A DNA stretch of 60,361 nucleotides from the NCBI GenBank assembly GCA_949538735.1, contig CATGLK010000013.1, positions 1 through 60,361 on the forward strand. The letters run 5' to 3'. Below are positions 45,145-55,210 of this stretch, one piece after another; the first letter of the stretch is position 1, and every line of letters starts with the position of its first letter. The stretch is from an uncultured Clostridia bacterium (GTDB lineage: Bacteria; Bacillota; Clostridia; TANB77; CAG-508). The translations under genes were made by a program, and so were the position numbers. Under the pieces are notes generated by a model. That model saw nothing but the letters and a program-made list of their open reading frames with translations. It did not search any database and had not been told where the DNA came from.

Positions 45145-46482
45145 CTATTCTTCTACTGTTGTAATATTGTCAAATCCATAATACCTTGCCATATATCTAT
45201 TTGTCAAAGAATCTTTTGACTTTTCAGGGAAATCATCAGGTCTTAACAATGCTGTTGGCCCTAACGCTACTATTTTATCTTTATCTTTGAACTCAGATAA
45301 TACAGCATCTTTTTTTCCTGCTTTCTGTTCTTGATAAATTTCCATTATCATTTTTTCTTTATACGGACGTACGTAATTTTCCGAAACAGAAACATTTTTG
45401 GCTAGCTTATAACAAATTCCGATTGTACATATAATTTCTAGTATTACTATTGTCTTTTTTAAGTTTAGATTTCTAATTATAAAACTTGTATTAGCTAGTA
45501 TTCCCACTAATATAACTGTTTCATAGGCAAGTGCAGCTCTTGTTGGAAATTCTGTTATAAATAACATTGGAAGTACCGCTATAATCACTGTACTTACTAG
45601 TATTAGTTGTGTTTTTATCATCGTTTTCTTTTCTTTTTTATCACTTTTTATCATAAGTATTGATAATGCTGATATTATATAAATTATAATTATTTCTTTC
45701 ATTTCTTTCACATTATTTATTATATTTAATAATGAACTTTTGATATCTCTTTGCATTGTATTTGCTCTTATAAAGTTTCCTGGTGCAAAAATTAATGCCA
45801 TAGCACCTATTCCAAATAAAATTATACTAGCAATTATTATTATCTTATCTCTTTTTTCATATTTTAAAAATTTCTTTATATTTATTAAACATATCATAAT
45901 GATAAAAGTACCTAAAACAAATGCAACATTTTCTTGTGACCATCCTGCAAAAAACGAAATTGCAAAAAACATTGGTATTTCTTTATTCGTAATTTTTTTG
46001 TCCTTCATTATAATATTATAAAAATAGTACATTACTCCTAACATTATAGTGCTTGTCCATAAATAATTTATACTTCCAGATAGCCATATAAATTTCTGTG
46101 CACTAGATTTTACAAAAAATAAAATCAAAAACAATGTCAAACTTATCTTAAAATAGTTTGTTTTATTTGATACAATTTTCCCCATCAATATCACAAATGT
46201 AATAAATATAATAGGATTTATTATATAATATATCCACGTTCCTATATATAGAATTGTTTGTATTAATGTATGCACTGGTATTCTTCCTGTCCATTTTTCA
46301 TATAATAAAGCTTGTGATTTTATTATATCTTTGACTCCTAATATTCTTTGGTCTGTCCAAGTTATATGACTATAGTTATATTCATCTGGACTTAGCATTG
46401 TAGATTTTCCTATTAAAAATATGCATATATAAAAAATTAATAGCAATACTACAATTCCTTTTTTTCCTTTTATCTTCTCCAT
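45145..46482 (-). CDS. Polytopic membrane protein, DUF6056-like
   Basis: The 445-residue protein has about ten helices. Shared marks with the genes at 38286 and 46505 are SPDEYNYSHITW after helix one, WTGRIPVHTL, WLSGSINYLWTS and FAPGNFIRAN. The last 40 residues are soluble and end in ARYYGFDNITTVEE, similar in type to the end of the 46505 product (CEYYDLPYETEIEYID). It probably acts on lipid-linked sugars at the outer face together with GtrA/GtrB, encoded 41 bases downstream. No activity is proved for this family. Confidence 0.65.
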   Translation of the reverse strand: MEKIKGKKGIVVLLLIFYICIFLIGKSTMLSPDEYNYSHITWTDQRILGVKDIIKSQALLYEKWTGRIPVHTLIQTILYIGTWIYYIINPIIFITFVILMGKIVSNKTNYFKISLTLFLILFFVKSSAQKFIWLSGSINYLWTSTIMLGVMYYFYNIIMKDKKITNKEIPMFFAISFFAGWSQENVAFVLGTFIIMICLINIKKFLKYEKRDKIIIIASIILFGIGAMALIFAPGNFIRANTMQRDIKSSLLNIINNVKEMKEIIIIYIISALSILMIKSDKKEKKTMIKTQLILVSTVIIAVLPMLFITEFPTRAALAYETVILVGILANTSFIIRNLNLKKTIVILEIICTIGICYKLAKNVSVSENYVRPYKEKMIMEIYQEQKAGKKDAVLSEFKDKDKIVALGPTALLRPDDFPEKSKDSLTNRYMARYYGFDNITTVEE

Positions 46483-46504
46483 AAGCTCTCCTTCTTCTTT
46501 ATGA

Positions 46505-48097
46505 TTAATCTATATATTCAATTTCAGTTTCATATGGTAAATCATAATATTCACAAATAAGCTCTTTCATTAGCGGATCATTTATCATATAAAATTGATC
46601 CCCTGCATATGCGGCATTTTTTAGTTTTCTTAATGTTATCTTTTCAACTTTTTCTCCAAGTGATATTTTTTCTCTTGCTTGAATTAGTTCATTATCATTA
46701 TATTTGTTAGCCTCTATATTGGCTTGATACCCTTTTGTAATGGTATATACATTAAAACAACAAATAATTATAATAGGTATTAATAAATAATTATATAGCT
46801 GTTTATTTTTCAATTCTATATCTAATAATATTTTTATCATTAGTAGGCTCATTAATATTTCAAACATTACAACTGATCTCTCTGGGAAATAAGGTGCTAC
46901 TAACATACTTATTTGTGATATAATTCCTGCATATAATATAGAAATTAAATAAATATTATCCCTATTCCAAAAGTAAATTGTTAAACTATATATCATAAGT
47001 ACTACTTGAACCATTGATATTAAAATATATCCACATTCTTTTATTATGTTTTGATTTTCTCGTAATATTGTTGCAAAATATCCATTAGGACAAATAACAC
47101 TATAACATAAAATCAATATCATTGAAATACAAGCAAGATGATTTAGTAACTTTATTCCTCTTTTTTCTTTAATATTACTAAATGAACAATATGTTATACT
47201 AGCAAAAAATAATAATGAAAATATTCTAGTTGTTTCTCCAAAATTGACTTTTACAATATCTTTATACATTCCTATCGTTCTTTGTATAAATGGCTTTTCA
47301 TAAAAATTGCTATTTGCAAGCTCTTTTCTCACTCCATTGCCTGGTGCTAACATTAAAATAGCAAAACCAACCAAAGCCACTAAGCATAGCACTATATCTA
47401 ATTTGCTAACTTTTTTATTTTTTACAAAATTGTAAATAGTAAAAATTGATATTATTACTATTGTCGCAATAGCTATTTGCTCTTGTGAAAAGGTTGCTGC
47501 AAAAATTGAAATTCCCATTATTATAGCATATATATACTTTGTTATTTCATTTTTAAAATTAATGTTTTCTCTATATCTCATATATAAATATACAAACAAC
47601 AAACAAAATGCCAGAGGAAATACATATAGTACAGATGCTGACATCCAAAATACTCCTGAGCGAAATACAGCAATTTCAATAACTCCATAACTGATTATTG
47701 ATAATATAGCAAGCTTTATACTTCCTTCTTTCTTTTTTAATATGTTCTTTAATATTAAATATGTTAAAACTGCTATTCCAAGAATAACTATACTTTGTAT
47801 TATACGGAATCCTTGCAATCCTAAATAACGTATTATAACAATTTCAAGAGTCAAGAATAACATTCTTCCTCCCCACCAATCGTAATGTCCTTTTGCAAAT
47901 TGCATAATATCATTAAAGTTGTAATTTGTGCCTTTAACATGTTCTACATTATATACATAACTTAGAGATGCATAACCATAATCATCATAATACATGAACA
48001 TTCCTTGATGTTGATAAATCAAAAATATCAAAAATAATAAAAATAGAAATATTATTAAGCAACTTTTTTTATTTACTAGTTTTTTTATATTTTCCAT
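46505..48097 (-). CDS. Polytopic membrane protein, DUF6056-like
   Basis: The 530-residue protein has about twelve helices. It shows YYDDYGYASLSY after helix one, HYDWWGGRMLFLTL, FWMSASVLYVFPL, FSQEQIAIATI and LAPGNGVRKEL, the same order of marks as its neighbours at 38286 and 45145. The C-terminal tail is soluble. The gene is tightly packed between the WbsX-like fusion (seven bases) and the next family member (22 bases). It is a likely GT-C-type surface glycan transferase by context. Confidence 0.65.
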   Translation of the reverse strand: MENIKKLVNKKSCLIIFLFLLFLIFLIYQHQGMFMYYDDYGYASLSYVYNVEHVKGTNYNFNDIMQFAKGHYDWWGGRMLFLTLEIVIIRYLGLQGFRIIQSIVILGIAVLTYLILKNILKKKEGSIKLAILSIISYGVIEIAVFRSGVFWMSASVLYVFPLAFCLLFVYLYMRYRENINFKNEITKYIYAIIMGISIFAATFSQEQIAIATIVIISIFTIYNFVKNKKVSKLDIVLCLVALVGFAILMLAPGNGVRKELANSNFYEKPFIQRTIGMYKDIVKVNFGETTRIFSLLFFASITYCSFSNIKEKRGIKLLNHLACISMILILCYSVICPNGYFATILRENQNIIKECGYILISMVQVVLMIYSLTIYFWNRDNIYLISILYAGIISQISMLVAPYFPERSVVMFEILMSLLMIKILLDIELKNKQLYNYLLIPIIIICCFNVYTITKGYQANIEANKYNDNELIQAREKISLGEKVEKITLRKLKNAAYAGDQFYMINDPLMKELICEYYDLPYETEIEYID

Positions 48098-48104
48098 ATT
48101 TATC

Positions 48105-50399
48105 TTATTTTTCTCCTTTAGCTTTTTTATATTTTTCTAATACATTTCTTGTTGCTTGTATATATGCATATCCATAATTTCTGTCAGGCTCTAAGCATGC
48201 ACCTTCTGCCCATTCATTCCATGCATTTACAAATATCATCTTTTCATCTAGTTCATCATTTTCTAACGTTTCTTTTACCAAGTCTTCTAGCCATGTTTCA
48301 TATAATTTAGGTGTAGACCCCCAAAATACATCTGGTGTATATTGTCTTCTTGGAGTGTTATCCCAAGCTGGGAATATTCCACGATATAATTTATGGTCAA
48401 ATGGTCTAAGATAAGTTTTTTCCTCTACCATTCTTTCATAGTCATATATTACTCCTTTAAAGTTTTTATTGAAGAATTTTAATCTATCATTCATTACTTT
48501 TATTTCCATACCAAATGGTGGGAATTCTATAAATCCATCAAATATACTTTTATATTCATCTGTTATATCAAATGTTTTTACTGCCATAATATATGCTTCG
48601 CCTATTCCAACTTCTCTTAAATATTTTCTCCAGTTTTCTACCATTATTCCTACATTTTTTATTAATGTAGGTTTATATATTATTATTAGTGGTTTTCCGT
48701 CTACTTTTATATATCTTTCATCTCTAATATATTTTTCCATATCTTTAATACAGTATATTAGTTTTTCTTCATCATCATCTTGAGCTATTAAGATTTCTTT
48801 ATCTCCACCGTCCCATCTTTTAGTCCAGTTTTCATTAGCCCAGTTTATACAGAAATTGATGTCTAAGTCTTTGTTTTCAAGAATTATATCTAATGGTTTT
48901 TCCATTAGTCTGTGTCTATTAAACCAGTAATAATATATTGAAAATCCATATATTCCATATTGTTTTGCTAGTTCAATTTGTTTTTTAATATTTTCTTTTT
49001 GACTTAAATCATAAAATCCTATATCTTGTGGCAATTTAGGTTGCATTTGTCCTAAAAAATGTGGTGTTGCTTTAGTAACATTAGACCATTCTGTAAATCC
49101 TTTTCCCCACCATTCCTCATTTTCTTTAAATGTGTGATATTGTGGTAAATAATGTGCAATTACTTTTACATCATTTTCTGTTTTTTCATATGGTTTTTCA
49201 TTATATGGGACAAATGTTTTTCTAGTTTCAGGTTTCTCAAAGTTTTTGTACATTTGGTCCATCATATTTTTATAGTCGTCAATGTTAACATCATAATTAT
49301 ATTGTAATCCACCATTTTTCTTCATTTGTTTTTTATTTCTATGATTATGTATTGGTGCATATACACGTGGGAAATATGTTTGTAATACTTTTTTTGCAAA
49401 TTGCTTCATTCCTATTTTCTCCTTAAATATTTTTACATTCATTACATAAAAAGCTCTATATATATAAGCAAATAATGGATAGTTATACATTAAGGAAATT
49501 TGTTTAATGTATTTGTCATCTTCATATTTATATAATTCTTTAAATGCTTTTTTGTTTTTTAATACTATAAATTTAGTGTCCATTATAGATTTTAAATATT
49601 TAATTCCATTTTCTATAACTGGTTTTAGCTCTGGATTTAAGACATCTATTCTTTTTTGTAATGTTTCCAATATTTGAATATGATTTGTTATTAAATGTCT
49701 TCTTAATGTTCTAGAAAATTTATATATTGTTTTTGTTGTAACATATCCTATTTGATTATTTCCATGTTGTCTGTATTTTATTAATGGCTTTTCTATATAT
49801 CCTATATCTCCATTTGCTCCTGCAACTAATCCTATCCACCAGTCATGTACTATTGGATATCCTGGTAAAGGAACTAGCTTGTCTATTATTTTACTATTAA
49901 CAATAGTTGTACAACCTGTTATACAGTTTGTCATTACACAACTTCTATAATCCTTACTTTTTTTAATTTTCTCTTTAATGCTATAATCTGGCCAAAAATC
50001 CCACATTGATTTATGTATTGTTTTCAAATTCTTGTCTACAACTTCTAAATCTGAGCAAACTAAGTCTAATTTTTCAGAAGTTATTTTATTATAAGATTCT
50101 TCAACTTTATTTTCCATCCAAAAGTCATCTTGATCTGATAGCATAAAATAATCTGCTGTTACATAGCTTAATAACTTTTCAAAGTTTTTGTTATATCCTA
50201 AATTTTTTTCGTTTCTTATTATTTGAACTCTGCTATCTTTATTTTTATACTCTTCTAATATTTGCCATGTATTATCTTTTGAACAATCATCACATATTAT
50301 TAGTTTAAAATCTTTAAATGTTTGATTTAATATACTTTCTATTTGTGGTCTTAAGTATTTTTCTCCATTATAAGTTGCCATTAATATGTCTACTTTCAT
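48105..50399 (-). CDS. Fusion of family 2 glycosyltransferase and WbsX-like domain
   Basis: The 764-residue cytoplasmic protein has two enzymatic parts. Residues 1-230 form a GT2 domain (DILMATYNGEKYLRPQI, ICDDCSKDNTW, SDQDDFWMENK, GCTTIVNSKII, HDWWIGL). Residues about 400-750 form a WbsX-like (GH99-related) domain with VIAHYLPQYHTF, WGKGFTEWSNV, QPKLPQDIGFYDL, WANENWTKRWDG and FVNAWNEWAEG. The linker of about 170 residues is basic and helical. WbsX-type domains occur in polysaccharide loci and are thought to act as glycosyltransferases. Such fusions put two successive sugar steps on one chain. Confidence 0.88.
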   Translation of the reverse strand: MKVDILMATYNGEKYLRPQIESILNQTFKDFKLIICDDCSKDNTWQILEEYKNKDSRVQIIRNEKNLGYNKNFEKLLSYVTADYFMLSDQDDFWMENKVEESYNKITSEKLDLVCSDLEVVDKNLKTIHKSMWDFWPDYSIKEKIKKSKDYRSCVMTNCITGCTTIVNSKIIDKLVPLPGYPIVHDWWIGLVAGANGDIGYIEKPLIKYRQHGNNQIGYVTTKTIYKFSRTLRRHLITNHIQILETLQKRIDVLNPELKPVIENGIKYLKSIMDTKFIVLKNKKAFKELYKYEDDKYIKQISLMYNYPLFAYIYRAFYVMNVKIFKEKIGMKQFAKKVLQTYFPRVYAPIHNHRNKKQMKKNGGLQYNYDVNIDDYKNMMDQMYKNFEKPETRKTFVPYNEKPYEKTENDVKVIAHYLPQYHTFKENEEWWGKGFTEWSNVTKATPHFLGQMQPKLPQDIGFYDLSQKENIKKQIELAKQYGIYGFSIYYYWFNRHRLMEKPLDIILENKDLDINFCINWANENWTKRWDGGDKEILIAQDDDEEKLIYCIKDMEKYIRDERYIKVDGKPLIIIYKPTLIKNVGIMVENWRKYLREVGIGEAYIMAVKTFDITDEYKSIFDGFIEFPPFGMEIKVMNDRLKFFNKNFKGVIYDYERMVEEKTYLRPFDHKLYRGIFPAWDNTPRRQYTPDVFWGSTPKLYETWLEDLVKETLENDELDEKMIFVNAWNEWAEGACLEPDRNYGYAYIQATRNVLEKYKKAKGEK

Positions 50400-50420
50400 T
50401 TTTACGTCCTTTCTTGCTCT

Positions 50421-52124
50421 TTAATTTTTTACTTTAAATAATTCATTTTTTTCAAATCTTAAATTTATATTATAATTAGGGTCAGGTTTTGTTAGCTCTT
50501 TTTCCCATTTTTTATAGAAGTTATTTTCGCCTTGTTTTTCTGTAATTTCCAAAACTTCTAACTCAATATGTGGATTTATTACATTCAATTTATTAAATTT
50601 CTTTAATAACGTAAATGATAAATCTGCTATTGCATCTGAATAATCCATATTTTCTGATAAATATCCTGTGTTTTCTAAATCTTTTTTATTTACCATTACA
50701 CATTCTGATTTTATTATTGAATAATTTTGAACTACTGCACCTCTTGTTACATATCCAAAACTTCCTGCAATATCAGTATAGTCTAAATAACCTATTTTTT
50801 CTTTATCTATTCCATATACTGTTCCATTGTATTGAGTACTTGTATTTCTATAAATTATTCTTGGTGAAATTACTCCTACATCGCCTCTTTGTATAAATCC
50901 TAATAATTGTTCTATAAAATCTTTTGTTTTTATACATTGAATATCCTTAGCAAATATTATTTGCTCACTGTCTGATTTTTGTACAATTTCATTCATTTCA
51001 GAAATTAGCTTATCTTGCTCGATAACTATTATTTCTTTTATTTTGTCATTTTCTATTTTAATTTCTCTTGGTGAAATAACAATAACTTCATAATTTTTAT
51101 ATGTTAATTCATTAATTGACTTATTTAGTTCTTCTATATTTATTCTTTCATCTTGTAAATATAATAAGACTGTTACTTTTGATTCTTTTTTTATTCCATA
51201 TACAGCTCTATTTCGTACAATTGCCACACCAAATTCCATCTTTCCTTGTGTTAATCCTTTTCTTTTTAAGTGTTCTTGAACTGCATTTTTTCCAGCTTCA
51301 AAACAATATGGTTTTGCTTCTGCATTTCCTGCTGTTGAACTTGGTGACACTCTCCAATGATATAAAATCTTAGGAATATGAACTACTTGTTTTGCATTTT
51401 CTACCGCTCTTAAAATCAAGTCATAATCTTGACTACCATCAAATTGTTCATTAAACCCTTTTAGTTTGTCCATTAATTCTTTCTTAAATATACTAAAATG
51501 ACATATATAATTATAACTTGTAAATGTATCAAATGCATAATCTGGTTTAAAGTTAGGCTCACGTCTTGTCTTTTTGTTTATATCTACAAATTTATCTTCA
51601 TCTGTAAATATATATTCTGCATCTGGATTTTCATTTATTGCTTTTACTATTTCATATAATGAATTAATTGGTATTAAGTCATCATGGTCTAATAATGCTA
51701 TAAAATCCCCTGTTGCAAGCTTTAATGCTTCATTTGTATTTCCAGATATCCCTTTGTTCTCTTCTAGAATTTGATATTTTATTCTCTCATCTTTTTTTGC
51801 ATATTCTTTTAAGTATTCTAATGGTTCTGTACTTCCATCTGCTAAACATAATTCCCAATTACTATATGTTTGATTTTGCACTGATTTTATTAGTTCTAAT
51901 AAATACTTTTTAGGTGTATTATATAGTGGAATTACTATACTTATTTTTGGCATATTTTCAAATTTATGATTTCTTTGTTCCTTTATCTCTTTATTTGTTG
52001 GTGTGTTTTTTCTAATCCAAGCATAATATTCCTTTTTTTCTTCATCACAAAAGTAGTTTTTCACTTTATTTATAGAACCTCTAACTCCATTTTCTTTTAT
52101 TGTCCTTATTGCTTTTTTTACCAT
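50421..52124 (-). CDS. Family 2 glycosyltransferase (two-part, rhamnosyltransferase-like)
   Basis: The 567-residue protein has a short basic N-terminal helix region (1-60), then a GT2 domain with SIVIPLYNTPKKYLLE, LCLADGST, LLDHDDLIP (DxD) and EYIFTDEDKF, followed by SSTAGNAEAKPY. The C-terminal 230 residues contain a second, weaker GT-A-like part (KVTVLLYLQDERINIEEL, QIIFAKDIQ). This layout is common in rhamnan- and wall-polysaccharide polymerising enzymes. It lies 21 bases from both neighbours. Its sugar and linkage are not known; rhamnose is plausible given rfbDACB. Confidence 0.85.
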   Translation of the reverse strand: MVKKAIRTIKENGVRGSINKVKNYFCDEEKKEYYAWIRKNTPTNKEIKEQRNHKFENMPKISIVIPLYNTPKKYLLELIKSVQNQTYSNWELCLADGSTEPLEYLKEYAKKDERIKYQILEENKGISGNTNEALKLATGDFIALLDHDDLIPINSLYEIVKAINENPDAEYIFTDEDKFVDINKKTRREPNFKPDYAFDTFTSYNYICHFSIFKKELMDKLKGFNEQFDGSQDYDLILRAVENAKQVVHIPKILYHWRVSPSSTAGNAEAKPYCFEAGKNAVQEHLKRKGLTQGKMEFGVAIVRNRAVYGIKKESKVTVLLYLQDERINIEELNKSINELTYKNYEVIVISPREIKIENDKIKEIIVIEQDKLISEMNEIVQKSDSEQIIFAKDIQCIKTKDFIEQLLGFIQRGDVGVISPRIIYRNTSTQYNGTVYGIDKEKIGYLDYTDIAGSFGYVTRGAVVQNYSIIKSECVMVNKKDLENTGYLSENMDYSDAIADLSFTLLKKFNKLNVINPHIELEVLEITEKQGENNFYKKWEKELTKPDPNYNINLRFEKNELFKVKN

Positions 52125-52145
52125 ATTTACATATGCTCCTTTTCG

Positions 52146-53891
52146 TTATTTTGTAAATGTATTTTTAATGTCTGCTAGCTTTTTTGCTACCTTCCAAGTT
52201 TTTGATTGATATATATCTTTTAATTCATTATTTAGTTTTGATATTTCATCTTTATATCCATATATTTCAGTTTCTAATTGTTTCTTGCTTTTTTCTAATT
52301 CTGTTTTATCACGAGTTAAATTATTAATATCACCTTTTAAAACATAATTTTCATATATTGGATTATTGTATTTTCTAGTATAAAATTCAAATAATTCTTT
52401 ATCCATTATATTTTCTGTTATTTTTCTGTCTAATTCTTCAAATATAGAAATATATTTTTTTATTCCCATTTTTTCATAAATTTTATATTCTTCAATTTTA
52501 TTACGTAATTTTTCTATATTTACAATACTTCTATATATTAAAAACTCTATTGGGACATTTTCTTCTACCCATTCTTGGTCAAAAAATACACATTTATTTT
52601 CTATTATAAAACAATTTTTTAATATCATATCCCAGTATCCATTTTCTAAATAATGAAATTCTTTTAATGTTTCTTTGTTTATATCAGGAATATATTTTTC
52701 TAATACTGTTTGTTTTTCTTCTTGATATGGAATAGCAATTTTATCAATCGCTTCTTTGTATTGGTTTAATATCTCAAATATTTTTTCTGGGTTTTGTATA
52801 TTATCTGATATTACTTGTGATGCTAGTTTACCTTCTACAAATTTACTTATCACTTTTCCTTCTTGTTCATAATCTAATATCTCTATATTAGCTTCTCTTA
52901 ATTTTTTTATATTCTCTATCATATTGTTTAAGTGTATTTTAGACTTTTCATTAATATATGTCTTTTCTACTGTTTTTTCTCTAATTTTAGTCATTAACTG
53001 ATATTCTTTTTTGCGATAGTTATTAAAAGACACATATTTTGTATCATTTTTAAATTCGACTTGTGAAGCTTCTATAAAATATGAGTTTGCAAAAAAAGGA
53101 AACATTTTATTATCGTCTTTTATTATTGTATCGTATGCATCTACTTCGCTGAAAAATATTGAACTTTCTTTATGATAACAAGGAAAGTATCCATTTATTT
53201 TTGAGCTGGTTGGCAAATATTCATCTGAGAATATTAAACTAGGCAATTTATAATTTGGTAAAGGATATAAGAATTTATAGTAATTTAACCCTACATTTTT
53301 TAATATTTCTTCTATTTTATTTTTTCCCAATTTATATTCTTTTGGGCTACTTTTATATCCTGTAATGGAATCAAAAGTATTTCCTGTACATTCATCCAAA
53401 TCACCTACATATGATTTTAATGCAAATTTGTTATCTGTTGCAATTAAAAGCTTTCCATTTGGTTTTAATAGGTTTACGCAATATTTTACTAACTCTTCTG
53501 CTGGCTTTTCTCCGCAAAAAATATGTTGCGCATACTCCAATACTCCTATTAATGTAATATAATCAAACTTTTCTTCTAATTTAATATCTTGTAATTTTCC
53601 TACTATTATTTCTAAATTTTCTTTATTTTCACATTTTTTTGCAATTGTTTCCGCTTCTTCTTGTCCAAAAGCAATTGATATTACTTTTTCATTTTTTTCA
53701 CATAGAGCTTCTGTTATTGCTCCTACAATAGCTCCTATTTCTAGTATATTTGAATTTTGCTTAAAGTCGTATGAGTATACAAGGTTTTTTCTTATGTTTT
53801 CTAGCTCTTTTATTGTGCCTTCAAAATCTTTCTCTTTTCTTTTTAGTTCATATGTATCATTTTCTTTATAATAATCAAAATTCAACTTCAT
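52146..53891 (-). CDS. WbdD-like methyltransferase/kinase-like/coiled-coil protein
   Basis: The 581-residue protein has three parts. Residues 45-200 are a class I SAM-dependent methyltransferase (ILEIGAIVGAITEAL, then LIGVLEYAQHI, LLKPNGKLLIATDNKFALK). Residues 240-480 look like a divergent sugar- or lipopolysaccharide-kinase fold (QLMTKIREKTVEKTYI, VISKFVEGKLASQVI, CVFFDQEWVEENVP with a DxEW metal-type motif). Residues about 515-570 are a coiled coil (LEKSKKQLETEI, ISKLNNELKDI). This order matches WbdD, which caps polymannose O antigen and sets chain length in E. coli. It directly follows wzm and wzt, as WbdD-type genes do. The kinase reading is inference. Confidence 0.75.
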   Translation of the reverse strand: MKLNFDYYKENDTYELKRKEKDFEGTIKELENIRKNLVYSYDFKQNSNILEIGAIVGAITEALCEKNEKVISIAFGQEEAETIAKKCENKENLEIIVGKLQDIKLEEKFDYITLIGVLEYAQHIFCGEKPAEELVKYCVNLLKPNGKLLIATDNKFALKSYVGDLDECTGNTFDSITGYKSSPKEYKLGKNKIEEILKNVGLNYYKFLYPLPNYKLPSLIFSDEYLPTSSKINGYFPCYHKESSIFFSEVDAYDTIIKDDNKMFPFFANSYFIEASQVEFKNDTKYVSFNNYRKKEYQLMTKIREKTVEKTYINEKSKIHLNNMIENIKKLREANIEILDYEQEGKVISKFVEGKLASQVISDNIQNPEKIFEILNQYKEAIDKIAIPYQEEKQTVLEKYIPDINKETLKEFHYLENGYWDMILKNCFIIENKCVFFDQEWVEENVPIEFLIYRSIVNIEKLRNKIEEYKIYEKMGIKKYISIFEELDRKITENIMDKELFEFYTRKYNNPIYENYVLKGDINNLTRDKTELEKSKKQLETEIYGYKDEISKLNNELKDIYQSKTWKVAKKLADIKNTFTK

Positions 53892-53904
53892 ACTTTTCCC
53901 CTAT

Positions 53905-55185
53905 CTATTTTTGTTTATTAATACTTATGTCTGTATCTAAACTTAGCACTCCTACATGCTCTTTTGAAGAAATAATCTCTACTAATAAAGCATCATATTT
54001 TCTATTTAATACTTCTAATTCTCCACTTGGCTTAAAATGTGTACAACTAAATGAAAGTGTATATTTGTTTGGAGCTACTTGTAATCTTGTTTTAAATGAT
54101 ACTTCAATAACATCTCCTTTTTGGTATTTTCCTGTTGCTATTTTTTCAATTAAAGTATTTGTTCCACACACTTCTAATCCATTAAAATCTTTTAATGTCA
54201 TTGTAAATATTGGCTCATTTACTGTGTCATTAAATTTTATTTTAGATTTTAATATTACTTCTTTCCCATTATCTATTGATTGTAAATAATTTCCCTTTTC
54301 GTCAAATACACCATAGTCTATTACTTCTGCTTGTCCATTTCCATATTCTATTATTTCATCATTTTCATTAAAGTGTGATTTCCATGTATCTTTATTTGTT
54401 GTCTTCTTTGTTTTAATAGTTTTTCCTTTTTCTTTCGATTGTACTGCTTCATCTATTCCTACTATTATTTTTTTGTATTTTTCAACCCCTTCTTTTACTC
54501 CACCATCAAAAATTTTCTTTCCGGAATTTATTATTATTGTTCTTGTACAATTTTTTAATACATCTGTAATACTGTGTGTTACAAAAAGAATTGTTTTTCC
54601 TTTCTTTTTGAATTGGTCAAATTTTTTGAAGCATTTTAATTGAAACGCCATATCTCCTACTGATAAAACTTCGTCTACAATTAGAATTTCTGGATCTACA
54701 TTTATAGCACATGAAAAAGCTAAACGAGCAAACATACCAGAAGAATATGTTTTTACTGGTTGATATAAATGGTCACCTATGTCTGCAAAGTCTATTATTT
54801 CTTGCTTTCTCTCTTCTATTTGTTCATTTGTTAGTCCCATTACTTGTCCATGTTGATATATATTTTCTATTCCTGTCAATTCCATATTAAAAGCTGTTCC
54901 TAATTCTAATAATGAACTTATTTTTCCTTTTGTGATTATTTCTCCATTTGTTGGAGTTACAACTCCTGTTACCATTTTTAATAGTGTGGATTTTCCAGCT
55001 CCGTTTTTTCCAAGTATACCTAGTATTTCTCCTTTTTTCACTTCAAGGTTTAAATCGTCCATTGCTCTAAATGTTGAATGTCTATTAGCACTTGGAAATA
55101 TAGCTTCCATTAATCTATCTTTTTTTGTAGGATACATTTTGTATTCTTTTGTCAAATGTTTTATTTCTATTACGTTCTCTCCCAT
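53905..55185 (-). CDS. ABC transporter ATP-binding protein for polysaccharide export, with Wzt-type C-terminal domain
   Basis: The 426-residue protein has a nucleotide-binding domain (1-245) with Walker A GILGKNGAGKST, signature TYSSGMFARLAF and Walker B ILIVDEVLSVGD. A linker leads to a C-terminal beta-sandwich domain (about 275-425: NGQAEVIDYGVFDEKG, FTMTLKDFNGLEVCGTNTL). In Wzt proteins this C-terminal domain recognises the capped end of the glycan before export. Its presence suggests that the polymer is exported only after modification, presumably by the WbdD-like protein encoded 13 bases downstream. The permease gene is 25 bases upstream. Confidence 0.93.
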   Translation of the reverse strand: MGENVIEIKHLTKEYKMYPTKKDRLMEAIFPSANRHSTFRAMDDLNLEVKKGEILGILGKNGAGKSTLLKMVTGVVTPTNGEIITKGKISSLLELGTAFNMELTGIENIYQHGQVMGLTNEQIEERKQEIIDFADIGDHLYQPVKTYSSGMFARLAFSCAINVDPEILIVDEVLSVGDMAFQLKCFKKFDQFKKKGKTILFVTHSITDVLKNCTRTIIINSGKKIFDGGVKEGVEKYKKIIVGIDEAVQSKEKGKTIKTKKTTNKDTWKSHFNENDEIIEYGNGQAEVIDYGVFDEKGNYLQSIDNGKEVILKSKIKFNDTVNEPIFTMTLKDFNGLEVCGTNTLIEKIATGKYQKGDVIEVSFKTRLQVAPNKYTLSFSCTHFKPSGELEVLNRKYDALLVEIISSKEHVGVLSLDTDISINKQK

Positions 55186-55210
55186 TTGTAAAATCCTTTC
55201 TATTTATTAT

